Shown one piece after another: positions 10,201 through 18,065 of a DNA stretch of 64,000 nucleotides. This DNA comes from JBECKX01 sp964468475. Its GTDB lineage: Bacteria; Zixibacteria; MSB-5A5; CAIYYT01. Positions within the stretch are counted from its first letter, which is position 1. Each line of letters starts with the position of its first letter. Below the pieces are notes generated by a model. That model made no database searches, was not told where the DNA came from, and saw only the letters and a program-made list of their open reading frames with translations. Position numbers and translations under genes: made by a program. The stretch is from positions 1-64,000 of the forward strand of contig CAYXUL010000004.1 in assembly GCA_964468475.1 (NCBI GenBank). The letters are read 5' to 3'.

Positions 10201-10967
10201 TTCTAAATGAAATCGTGAAAGATCAGCTCCTGCAGGCACGCGCAATTGTCGGGCTTTATCCAGCCGGCTCGCGAGGCGACGACATTGAAATCTACTCTGA
10301 CCAAACTAGATCAGCCGTTTTGCAGCGCTTCTGCTTTCTGAGACAGCAGCGCCGCCTCTCTACAGGCAGACACAACACGTCGCTGGCTGATTTCATCGCG
10401 CCTGCCGATACTGGAATTGCTGACTATATCGGTCTATTTGCGGTTTCAGCCGGTTTCGGTGCCGAAAAACTGAATGCTCGCTTTGTGGGCGAGAAGGACG
10501 ATTATAAAGCGATCATGGTGAAGGTGCTGGCTGATCGCCTCGCCGAGGCGCTGGCTGAACGGATGCATCAGCTTGTCCGAACTGATTTGTGGGGGTATGC
10601 TTCCTCTGAGCGCCTCGACAATGAGGCGTTGATAGCAGAGAAGTATCAGGGAATTCGCCCGGCGCCGGGATATCCGGCATGTCCGGATCATACGCAGAAA
10701 ATTGATCTGTTCCGCCTCCTTGAGGTTTCCGACAAGATCGACATCAAACTGACCGAAAATTGTGCCATGTATCCTAATGCATCGGTGAGTGGCTTCTATC
10801 TCTCGCATCCGCAAGCGCGATATATTCAGATCGGGCGTATCGGGCGCGACCAGGTTGAAGATTATGCGGCGCGCACGGGCATGTCTCTTGCCGAGGCAGA
10901 GAGGTGGCTGGCGCCAAACCTGGCCTATGATCCGGCCGAATACAAGGAGCGACCGGTAAAATCGTGA
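7254..10967 (+). CDS. metH: Cobalamin-dependent methionine synthase
   Basis: A full-length 1237-residue enzyme with all four modules. The homocysteine domain (about 1-325) has zinc ligands C248 and C311-C312 in GGCCGTTP. The methyltetrahydrofolate/pterin domain (about 345-620) starts at VNIGERTNVAGS. The B12 cap and Rossmann domains (about 640-880) carry the cobalt-ligating H758 in DVHDIGKN. The C-terminal AdoMet-activation domain (about 910-1235) has CAMYPNASVSGFYLSHP. It transfers a methyl group from 5-methyl-THF to homocysteine through methylcobalamin in the cytoplasm. metF follows 38 bp downstream and supplies the 5-methyl-THF, so the two are probably one operon. Confidence 0.98.
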   Translation: MVENKQQILSRLMKERILVLDGAMGTAIQGLRLNEDNFRGTRFIHHPVDLLGNNDLLCLTRPEAIAEIHRGYLEAGADIISTNTFNGTSISQSDYQTANLAYEINVTAGRIARKMCDKFTAQNPSKPRFVAGSLGPTNKTCSLSPKVNDPGFRNVTFEEMRDAYREQARGLIDGGVDILLVETIFDTLNAKAAIFAIQELFEKRNIELPLWLSGTITDASGRTLSGQTTHAFWISIEHAQPLIVGLNCALGVEALRPYLEELSQHADTFVSVYPNAGLPNEFGEYDDTPEYMARILRDFAESGYVNVVGGCCGTTPAHIKSIAEAVAGLPPRQLPEKSRLPHFSGLEPLVIRPDSLFVNIGERTNVAGSRQFARLIKNGQFEEALEVGRLQVESGAQMVDVNMDEGMLDSKSAMVTFLKLIASEPEIARVPIVIDSSRWEVIEAGLKCIQGKGVVNSISLKDGEKEFLRRARLVRRYGAAAIVMAFDEEGQADTYERKTAICRRAYKLLTEDVNFPPEDIIFDPNIFAVATGIEEHDKYAVDYIRACKTIKEELPHALVSGGVSNLSFSFRGNDVVREAMHSVFLYHAINAGMDMGIVNAGQLAIYDDIPADVRDSVEDVVLNRRADATNRLLAMAETVSGKEIKREKDISWREKDATERIKHALVHGIADYIEADVMESLTELNDPLKVIEGPMMNGMNVVGDLFGSGRMFLPQVVKSARVMKRGVAVLEPLMKESTGKGSGSKGVILLATVKGDVHDIGKNIVGVVLSCNGYKVIDLGVMVPAQKLLEVAREQNADIIGLSGLITPSLEEMVHVAGEMERQQFDVPLLIGGATTSDVHTAVKIAPTYSGICVHVIDASRAAPVVGQLLNKNKRAKYAERVSEAQEGLRSRHEQTQSRKSLITLEEARANKPQLDWKSYVPPEPASPGITCIDDYPLAELRTFIDWTPFFQAWELSGTYPRIFESEKVGEEARKLFDDAQLLLNEIVKDQLLQARAIVGLYPAGSRGDDIEIYSDQTRSAVLQRFCFLRQQRRLSTGRHNTSLADFIAPADTGIADYIGLFAVSAGFGAEKLNARFVGEKDDYKAIMVKVLADRLAEALAERMHQLVRTDLWGYASSERLDNEALIAEKYQGIRPAPGYPACPDHTQKIDLFRLLEVSDKIDIKLTENCAMYPNASVSGFYLSHPQARYIQIGRIGRDQVEDYAARTGMSLAEAERWLAPNLAYDPAEYKERPVKS

Positions 10968-11005
10968 CAATCCACATTACAGGTCATAGAATGAGGTCTT
11001 AACAA

Positions 11006-11968
11006 TTGTTTGTCATTGAGCATCTTGAACGGGCAACGAGCCCGCTATTCAGCTATGAGATCATCCCGCCCCCGCGCGGCAAGAGTGCCAAGGATATTCT
11101 CGATATTGTGGAGCAGCTGTTGCCCTTTGAGCCGCCCTTTATAGATGTGACTGCCCATGGCGCCGAAGCCACCTACGAGGAACTCGATGACGGCACCATC
11201 CGGCGCCGGATTCGGAAAAAGCGCCCCGGCACGCTGAGCATCTGCGGTATTATCCAGAACCGCTACAAGATCGACACCGTCCCGCACTTGCTCTGTCATG
11301 GTTTCACTAAAGAGGAAACCGAGGATGCCATGATCGAGTTGAACTACCTTGGCATCCATAACGTTCTGGCGATTCGTGGCGACGAGACCAATCACAACGA
11401 AACCAATCACAATGTCAGCAAACACAACGGAAACGTGAACGCCTATGCCTCCGATCTGGTAAGGCAGTTGAATGATCTCAAGCGGGGGATCTATCTTGAA
11501 GATATCGCCAACTCGTCACCGATTGAGTTTTGCATCGGTGTAGGCGGATATCCGGAGAAACATATCGAATCTCCAAATCTCAAGACTGATATTGAGTATC
11601 TCAAGCGGAAAGTCGAGTGTGGCGCTGATTATGTCGTCACGCAAATGTTCTTTGACGCCGATGATTTTATCCGCTTCGAGAGACGGTGTCGCGATGCCGG
11701 AATTACAGCGCCGATTATCCCGGGGCTTAAGATCCTCAACACGAAACGACAGCTTCACAGCCTGCCCAAGAACTTCCACGTCAACATCCCGGAACCCCTT
11801 GCCGACGAGGTGATGGAAAGCCCTGAACGCGCCGTCGAGATTGGCATCGACTGGGGAGTCGCTGAATGCGAGAAGCTCCTCAGCCATGGGGCAAAATGCC
11901 TTCATTTCTACGTCATGAACGATACTGCCTCTGTCAGTGAGGTGGTCGGACGGTTGCGCAAAGCCTGA
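11006..11968 (+). CDS. metF: 5,10-methylenetetrahydrofolate reductase
   Basis: A 320-residue TIM-barrel flavoprotein. SYEIIPPPRG near the N-terminus is the family signature with the catalytic Glu. VLAIRGDET contains the FAD-contacting Asp, and FCIGVGGYPEKH and QMFFDADDF are also typical. It reduces methylene-THF to methyl-THF for the adjacent metH. The start is a TTG at 11006 preceded by GAGGT at 10993-10997; no ATG fits. Residues 126-146 form an Asn/His-rich low-complexity loop (three NH-type repeats) just after the FAD motif, which I do not recognise from other MetF proteins. Confidence 0.95.
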   Translation: MFVIEHLERATSPLFSYEIIPPPRGKSAKDILDIVEQLLPFEPPFIDVTAHGAEATYEELDDGTIRRRIRKKRPGTLSICGIIQNRYKIDTVPHLLCHGFTKEETEDAMIELNYLGIHNVLAIRGDETNHNETNHNVSKHNGNVNAYASDLVRQLNDLKRGIYLEDIANSSPIEFCIGVGGYPEKHIESPNLKTDIEYLKRKVECGADYVVTQMFFDADDFIRFERRCRDAGITAPIIPGLKILNTKRQLHSLPKNFHVNIPEPLADEVMESPERAVEIGIDWGVAECEKLLSHGAKCLHFYVMNDTASVSEVVGRLRKA

Positions 11969-11994
11969 ACGACCTCCCGACGAAGCTCTGAAAA

Positions 11995-12018
11995 CTGCCC
12001 CAGGCTAATCCTGGGCAG
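11995..12018 (+). terminator. Hairpin after metF
   Basis: CTGCCC (11995-12000) pairs with GGGCAG (12013-12018), extended by AGG/CCT across a one-base bulge, with a 5-nt loop. The tail is A-rich rather than U-rich, so it is at best a weak or factor-assisted terminator ending the metH-metF unit. Confidence 0.45.
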
Positions 12019-12117
12019 AAAGACGCGAAAAATCGAGTAAATTGTCTTGACAGGCCATCGCGCATTCCTACCTTACTAAGTAGACTCTGTTATCCAGTAT
12101 AAAAGAAAGGATCCCAC

Positions 12118-14970
12118 ATGCGCTGCGTGTTAACGCTTCTGGCTTGTCTCTTGATGGTGCAAACGAGTTGGGCTACGATTATAAATGTCCCTGTTGACTA
12201 CGCCTCTATCAGTCAAGCGGTGGATGTCGCGCTCGATGGTGACACTGTGCTGGTGGCGCCGGGCAATTACACCGACAGGATTGATTTTGGAGTCAAGGGC
12301 ATAACTCTGCTGTCAAGCAATGGCCCGGAATATACTCAGCTCACTCCGCAGGCGACAGATTTTCTGATAAACGTCGGTGCTACAGGGAGCATCTCAGCAA
12401 TGATATCTGGGTTCTCTGTGTCACAGGGCCGGGCAAGTAACCTCATTAAACTGATGGGCGCAGAGGGCGCTGTAGTCGAGAATAATCGATTTTATGATCT
12501 GACAATTGACGAGTCACTAATTCTCTGCAACTCATCGAATGTGGTTATCCGAAAGAATGTCTTCGCCTTTAATACTGTGGGTCACGCCTGCATTGGCCTG
12601 CTCGGTGATGAAAATCAAGTCATCAACAATACGTTTTATCATAATCACCGCGGTTTCTATTCTCAAGGAGCGGGCAACATCGCGATCAACAATATCGTTG
12701 CCTATAATGACGAGTATGGGATCTATGGATCGTTCAATGGTTCGATTGGCGACCTCGACTACAACTGCGTGATCGGAAACTCACCCGACTATGACTATTA
12801 TGCGAGTGCGGGACCACACTCGCTGTCCGTAGATCCTCAGTTAGAGTCCCCGGATGCCTACGACTTTTCACTGAGTGCTGACTCACCCTGCATTGACGCG
12901 GGAAATCCCGCGGAAGAGTATCTCGATGAGGATGGCACTCGCTCAGATATTGGCGCCCTATCCTACATTCATCACTACCCGCTTGCAGTGCAAGTGAAGG
13001 TCGGAGACCTGGATTACGATCACGTTCTCGATAGCCTGCCTACCATCTCCTGGCAATTTAACAACAACGACGACCTGCCGCAAACCGCTTGCGAAATCGA
13101 GGTCGGTACTGATTTGGATTTCTCAGTAGCTGAGATGTGGAATAGCGGGGAAATAACTACTTCAGATCACGGAGTCCAATATGCCGGATCACCGCTGCAG
13201 AGAAACACTATCTATTTTGGGCGCATCCGTGTCAGTGACGAGAATGGCTTCGGTGGATGGACCGTCTTTAGATTCCACCGAAATAGCCTGCCCGAACCCC
13301 CCAGCCCGTATTCTCCGGAAGCCTTCACCGCACATTCGATTTTGGATGTTGTCCTCGTGGTGACCAACGGAAGCGATGCAGAAGGGGATCCGCGAACCTA
13401 TGACTTCGTAGTTTACAGCGATGTTGGATTAACTGACATAGCCGCCGAAATCAGCGGGTTACCAGAAGAGAACTCTGAGACCTCAACTGGCAGGCTTTCC
13501 GGGCTGCAAGGCGACCAGCAATACTGGTGGCGGTGCCGGATCTTCGACGGCTTGGAGTTTTCCGACTGGTCGCAAGTCTCGGCCTTCCAAACGCGAAACC
13601 CCAGAACCTATCGGGTTCCCAATGACTTTGACTTCATACCGCAAGCCATTGACTTCGCAGTTCACCAGGATACAATCATGGTCGAGCCGGGAGCATACAA
13701 TGAGCCCATTGATCTCAAGGGCAAGAGCATTGTGATCAAGTCGGCGCAAGGGCCGGAGGTAACTACTCTCACCACCGCCGGAGCCCATCCGAATACTTTC
13801 ATCCTGCTGAACACCAGCGACGTCGCCAGCGCAGAATTATCCGGTTTTACAATTATCAGCGAGGCCTCTCAATACGGAATCGAAATCCCCGACGGATCAC
13901 TTGTCAGAATTGATAACAACCGTCTCATTGGCGCACGACTCGGAAACGAAGTCATCTGGTCGAAAGGAGCTTCGGTTCTAATCGACCACAACGTTTTCTC
14001 GGATTGTTTGGTGGGCCACGCCTGTATCGGCGTGACCTCCGGCGTAACATCAATAATTAACAATACGTTTTTCAACAATACCGGAGGCTTCTTCTCACAG
14101 CTGAACTATACAATCGCGAAAAACAACATCATCGATCGATCGAGCAGCTACGGCATCTCGGGCTTCTACTCTTATCTCAACTACAATGATGTTTACGACA
14201 ACGAGCCCAATTTCGCCGGTGGCGCCTTCGCCGGTGGGTACAGCATCTCGCAGGACCCGCTCTTCCGGAATGAACTGGAAGGTGATTTTCAGCTAATGCC
14301 GAACTCGCCATGTATCGACATGGGTGACCCCATTCCGACGTACAACGATCCCAACGGCACTCGCAACGATATGGGAGCGTATCCCTTTGATGAAATAGCG
14401 CCATATCCGTTCTCACTGCTGGAGCCCCAGAGCCAACTGGACACGCCTTTTACCGACCTACGGCCGACTTTCAGCTGGGAGCCGACCACAACTAACGATT
14501 CAACCGATGTTGTTTACTACACTCTGCAGGTCGCGCCTGATAGTCTTTTCAGCTTTGTCATGGAAGCGGACAGCCTGACCGAAATGACTGCTCAGGCGCC
14601 TGAACAGCTCGATTGGGGAACTCGCTATTGGTGGCGAGTGCTGGCAAGTGGCCCGCTGAATCTGACAACTGCCTCATCGGAGGTGGGTACGTTCCGCACC
14701 ATGACCCTTGGGGATGCCAACAACAGCGCACGGCTTGATATTTCCGACGCAGTCTTTCTCATCAACTACGTTTTCGCTAACGGGCCCGCTCCTCAACCGG
14801 CGATTGCGGGCAACCTGAACTGCGACGACAGGATCAACATGTCCGATATCGTATATCTGGTGAATTACATGTTCATCTCCGGTCCGAAACCGTGCTCTGA
14901 TTGGCCGACGGCGTCGCCCACAGTTGATAAGCAACAGATAGGAGAGCTCCAGCTTCCGAAGCTGCGTTAG
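12118..14970 (+). CDS. Secreted double beta-helix protein with FN3-like modules and type I dockerin
   Basis: A 950-residue exported protein with a signal peptide at 1-19. Two right-handed parallel beta-helix regions (NosD/pectate-lyase-like, about 22-290 and 500-765) are internal duplicates: each opens with a P-x-D-(Y/F)-x-x-I-xQA(V/I)D segment and ends with an SPCID(A/M)G(N/D)P-type segment. Each is followed by FN3-like modules with an (Y/W)WWR motif (about 330-495 and 780-860). Residues 864-925 hold two dockerin repeats (GDANNS...DAVFLINYVF and DDRINMSDIVYLVNYMF). In Zixibacteria-like genomes such dockerins occur on many surface proteins without classical cellulosomes. The ligand is unknown. 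Confidence 0.85.
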   Translation: MRCVLTLLACLLMVQTSWATIINVPVDYASISQAVDVALDGDTVLVAPGNYTDRIDFGVKGITLLSSNGPEYTQLTPQATDFLINVGATGSISAMISGFSVSQGRASNLIKLMGAEGAVVENNRFYDLTIDESLILCNSSNVVIRKNVFAFNTVGHACIGLLGDENQVINNTFYHNHRGFYSQGAGNIAINNIVAYNDEYGIYGSFNGSIGDLDYNCVIGNSPDYDYYASAGPHSLSVDPQLESPDAYDFSLSADSPCIDAGNPAEEYLDEDGTRSDIGALSYIHHYPLAVQVKVGDLDYDHVLDSLPTISWQFNNNDDLPQTACEIEVGTDLDFSVAEMWNSGEITTSDHGVQYAGSPLQRNTIYFGRIRVSDENGFGGWTVFRFHRNSLPEPPSPYSPEAFTAHSILDVVLVVTNGSDAEGDPRTYDFVVYSDVGLTDIAAEISGLPEENSETSTGRLSGLQGDQQYWWRCRIFDGLEFSDWSQVSAFQTRNPRTYRVPNDFDFIPQAIDFAVHQDTIMVEPGAYNEPIDLKGKSIVIKSAQGPEVTTLTTAGAHPNTFILLNTSDVASAELSGFTIISEASQYGIEIPDGSLVRIDNNRLIGARLGNEVIWSKGASVLIDHNVFSDCLVGHACIGVTSGVTSIINNTFFNNTGGFFSQLNYTIAKNNIIDRSSSYGISGFYSYLNYNDVYDNEPNFAGGAFAGGYSISQDPLFRNELEGDFQLMPNSPCIDMGDPIPTYNDPNGTRNDMGAYPFDEIAPYPFSLLEPQSQLDTPFTDLRPTFSWEPTTTNDSTDVVYYTLQVAPDSLFSFVMEADSLTEMTAQAPEQLDWGTRYWWRVLASGPLNLTTASSEVGTFRTMTLGDANNSARLDISDAVFLINYVFANGPAPQPAIAGNLNCDDRINMSDIVYLVNYMFISGPKPCSDWPTASPTVDKQQIGELQLPKLR

Positions 14971-15199
14971 AAAATAGAATCCGTGCTATCGAAGCCGGTT
15001 GTACGCACGCGCTCCCCAATTCCGGTTTCATTATCGAGATAACCAGAAATTTCGTATCTCCCAAGTTCAGGGTAACTTCAGTGTTTCCCGAGACTGCTGC
15101 AGTCTTATGAATCACCTTAACTCCTTAATTTATAAGTAGAAACGTCGATAGTCCAAGAAACGATTGGACAGGTGCTTGTGAAAAAAGTATCTTATTGGT

Positions 15200-16591
15200 A
15201 TGATTAAGGTTTCTGATGCTGCAGATGTAATCAATCCGCTACTGATTCAGCCCGGAAGCGTGATTTACTGTGCGGGAAACGCAGCTACGCCTCAGGTCTT
15301 GCTGGAGCAGCTTGCCGCCGACCTGGCAATCAAGCACGTTGATATGTACGCCGTCTTGCCTCTGGGGGAACGGATCGCGCCTCTCTTTTCCCAGGAGCGC
15401 TGCCGCGAGTTGACGCACAGAGTGATCTTCAATAGCAAGATTACCCGCGAGGCAGTCAATAACGGCTGGGCCTTTTATCATCCGCTGCACCTGTCAGAGA
15501 TCCCCCGCTACGTGCACAGCCACATGCACCCCAATGTCGTGCTGCTATCAGTAAATGGTCCCGACCGCGCCGGAAATTACTCACTGGGTACTACAGTTGA
15601 GGGTGTGCTGACGGCAATTCAGTACGCCAACAAGCACGGTGGCATCGTGATCGCCGAGCGCAATGAGCGTATGCCGTTTGTGCTGGGCACGACGGTACCG
15701 GAGAGTGCCATCGATTACATCATCGATGTTGACTATCCACTGCCGGCAAGTCCAGTGCCTGAACCCGACAATGTTGCCAGCCGCATCGGGGAGATTATTG
15801 CTTCGCTCTACATTCAGGATGGCTCAGGAAATGAGCCTGGGTCGACGCTGCAGTACGGTATCGGAGAGGTACCGGAGGCGGTCACGGATGCCATTTTGAA
15901 GAAGGGGGTTCGAGATTTGTCGATTCACACCGAGTTGCTGGCGGATGCTATGGTGCGGCTCATAACCAAAGGCGTCGTCACCAATCGCTGGAAACAGCAT
16001 CTCAATTTCTCAGTTGCTTCGATCTTTCTCGGAGAGACTCAGGAAACGTACGAGTGGCTGCACTACAACAGCTCAGTGCAGAGCCGGCCTTCGAATTATA
16101 CCAATAGCGTTTTTAAGATCTCAGAACAGCCACGCATGGTGGCTATCAACAGCGCCATCGGCGTTGATTTGCACGGCAACATCTGGGCCGATTCACTCGA
16201 CGCGCGCAAGATCTATTCGGGGGTCGGCGGGCAATCGGACTTCATTCGTGGTGCGCAATATTCCGAGGGTGGCGTCGCGATTATTGCTTTGAAATCTATG
16301 ACCAAACAGGGGATATCCAAGATCGTAGACCGCTGTCCAGCAGGCATTACCACAACCGCAACCCCGTTCGACAAAGTGATCATTGTTACCGAATATGGCG
16401 CCCTTGATCCCCGCGGCCTCAGTTTGGGTGAGAGGGCGGTGGCAATCGCTCATCTGGCGCACCCGAAGGTGCAGGATAACCTGCTTAGAATAATCACCGA
16501 TAGCTCCGAATTCCATAAGCCGGAAACCACCACCGGAAAGACCCCCGGTTTCACCCCTTACGATGAAGCCATCAAGTTCATGAGCGATTGA
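15200..16591 (+). CDS. Acyl-CoA:carboxylate CoA-transferase (4-hydroxybutyrate/acetyl-CoA hydrolase family)
   Basis: A 463-residue family I-type CoA-transferase of the acetyl-CoA hydrolase/4-hydroxybutyrate CoA-transferase group. The N-terminal half has LSVNGPDRAGNYSLG. The C-terminal half has IHTELLADAM with the presumed CoA-thioester glutamate E245, then GVGGQSDFIRGA and EYGALDPRGLSLGERA. It moves CoA between acyl-CoA and acetate or another short acid. With acetate kinase and 3-hydroxyacyl-CoA dehydrogenase near 60 kb it suggests short-chain acid metabolism. The exact acyl substrate cannot be read from sequence. No clear SD precedes the ATG. Confidence 0.87.
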   Translation: MIKVSDAADVINPLLIQPGSVIYCAGNAATPQVLLEQLAADLAIKHVDMYAVLPLGERIAPLFSQERCRELTHRVIFNSKITREAVNNGWAFYHPLHLSEIPRYVHSHMHPNVVLLSVNGPDRAGNYSLGTTVEGVLTAIQYANKHGGIVIAERNERMPFVLGTTVPESAIDYIIDVDYPLPASPVPEPDNVASRIGEIIASLYIQDGSGNEPGSTLQYGIGEVPEAVTDAILKKGVRDLSIHTELLADAMVRLITKGVVTNRWKQHLNFSVASIFLGETQETYEWLHYNSSVQSRPSNYTNSVFKISEQPRMVAINSAIGVDLHGNIWADSLDARKIYSGVGGQSDFIRGAQYSEGGVAIIALKSMTKQGISKIVDRCPAGITTTATPFDKVIIVTEYGALDPRGLSLGERAVAIAHLAHPKVQDNLLRIITDSSEFHKPETTTGKTPGFTPYDEAIKFMSD

Positions 16592-16649
16592 CTCTGGGAA
16601 GTCTGCGGCTCTGCCGCTGATTGCAAAGCCATTTCTCTTTCGAAGCGCA

Positions 16650-17897
16650 CTACTGTAGGATAATACGCCAGAGCTTGTCGGCAATAGTCCTGAACGTGAA
16701 ATCGCGCATTACGAGTTTGTGGCCGTTCTCCCCGAATGAGTCCGCCATCCCACGATTCTCAGCCAGTTGCCGGGCCTTGGCGGCCAGGTCACCCTGATCC
16801 TCAGGTTCAAATGCCAATCCGCACGGTGTTTCATCGATGAAAATACGCTTGGCCTCTCCTTCGACCCCCAGCAACAGTGGTTTCTTCATGACGAGCAGCT
16901 CGAATATCTTGGAAGGAATGGCACCCGTGAACAGCTTATGCCTCGCAAGCGGCACCACTCCCGCATCGATTGCATTGAGAACGTCAGGCATTTCGTTTTT
17001 CGGTACAGGATTTTCGAACATAACATTTGTGACCCCGATTTTCTCTTTGAGGCGCAGCAACTCTTCGCGACAAGGTCCCGTCCCCAGGAGCAGGAACTTG
17101 ATTTGCGGCCGGCCGCTGAGTTGTTGTGCAGCGCGCAATATAGTCTCAAGCTTCTGCGCATGTCCGAGGATTCCCGCATACAGGATGATGAAGTCATCTT
17201 CCCCAAAACCGAACTGACTCCGCCACGCATTTCGCTCGCGGGCCGCATCCTGCGCGCCAGTCTCATCTAAATAGCCCTGATAAAGCTCCATATCAATTCC
17301 GTTCGGGAGCCAGTACACTTCTTCTCTCCCCGTTCGCCGCTTGATGTCATCGACAATGAAATTCGTTTGTCCGGTGATCAGATCAGAATGGCGATAGGCA
17401 TACATTTCTAATTTACCTGCCAATGACAGCACCAAGCGATTGCGCACCAGCCCGAGTTGCCGGGCGCTCTCCGGCCAGAGATCAGAGACATTGAACACCA
17501 GTCGAGCACCGTGCCTCCATTTCAGCAGAATCGCGGTGATCGCTAGCGACAGGGGTGGCGACTCGCAAATAATCAAGTCGCAATGTGGAACTCGGCTCAT
17601 TCCCAGCAGCACAGAACTAAATGTAAAGCTGAGATAGTTCAACATCCTCCGTAATATTGTCAATTTCTGCGAACAATAAACATAACTGCGGTAAACCTCT
17701 AACCCGTCCCTTTCCTCGTGATCGAACCACTTGCCCTCGTACTCCTGGTGCACCTTCATCTCCGGATAGTTAGGCATGGCGGTCAGCACCTTGACGTCTG
17801 CACCCTTCTTCAGCAATCTGACGGCCAAACCGTGCAGTCGATTCTGCGGCGCGCCGATCTCGGGGGGGAAATACTGACTTAGAAACAGAATTCTCAT
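16650..17897 (-). CDS. Glycosyltransferase family 4 (WbuB-like)
   Basis: A 415-residue GT-B glycosyltransferase. The N-terminus MRILFLSQYFPPEIGAPQNR and PNYPE motif are typical of WbuB-like family 4 enzymes for surface polysaccharide synthesis. The C-terminal Rossmann domain contains LYAGILGHAQKLETIL and the nucleotide-sugar pocket SKIFELLVMKKPLL. The start is placed at ATG 17897; the open frame extends 92 codons upstream without homology-like sequence, across the promoter region of the divergent acetolactate synthase gene. Donor and acceptor sugars are unknown. It is a lone gene, not inside a visible polysaccharide cluster. Confidence 0.88.
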   Translation of the reverse strand: MRILFLSQYFPPEIGAPQNRLHGLAVRLLKKGADVKVLTAMPNYPEMKVHQEYEGKWFDHEERDGLEVYRSYVYCSQKLTILRRMLNYLSFTFSSVLLGMSRVPHCDLIICESPPLSLAITAILLKWRHGARLVFNVSDLWPESARQLGLVRNRLVLSLAGKLEMYAYRHSDLITGQTNFIVDDIKRRTGREEVYWLPNGIDMELYQGYLDETGAQDAARERNAWRSQFGFGEDDFIILYAGILGHAQKLETILRAAQQLSGRPQIKFLLLGTGPCREELLRLKEKIGVTNVMFENPVPKNEMPDVLNAIDAGVVPLARHKLFTGAIPSKIFELLVMKKPLLLGVEGEAKRIFIDETPCGLAFEPEDQGDLAAKARQLAENRGMADSFGENGHKLVMRDFTFRTIADKLWRIILQ

Positions 17898-18033
17898 CTT
17901 ACCACGCGTGACTCGGAGAGTTTGCACATAATCACGGCGAATATAAGTTTGTCTGGGGGAAGCGGCAACCAATGCTTCAGCAGGTCGAAGGGAATCAAGT
18001 AATGAAACTGTCAATCTTCGACTCGGAATTTCG

Positions 18034-18039
18034 TATAAT
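18034..18039 (+). promoter_or_regulatory. Candidate -10 box of the acetolactate synthase gene
   Basis: A perfect TATAAT sits 27 nt before the ATG at 18066, in the divergent spacer between the glycosyltransferase and acetolactate synthase genes. The -35 region is poor. Confidence 0.35.
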
Positions 18040-18065
18040 TCGGAACTGAAAGGAACAATCCACCT

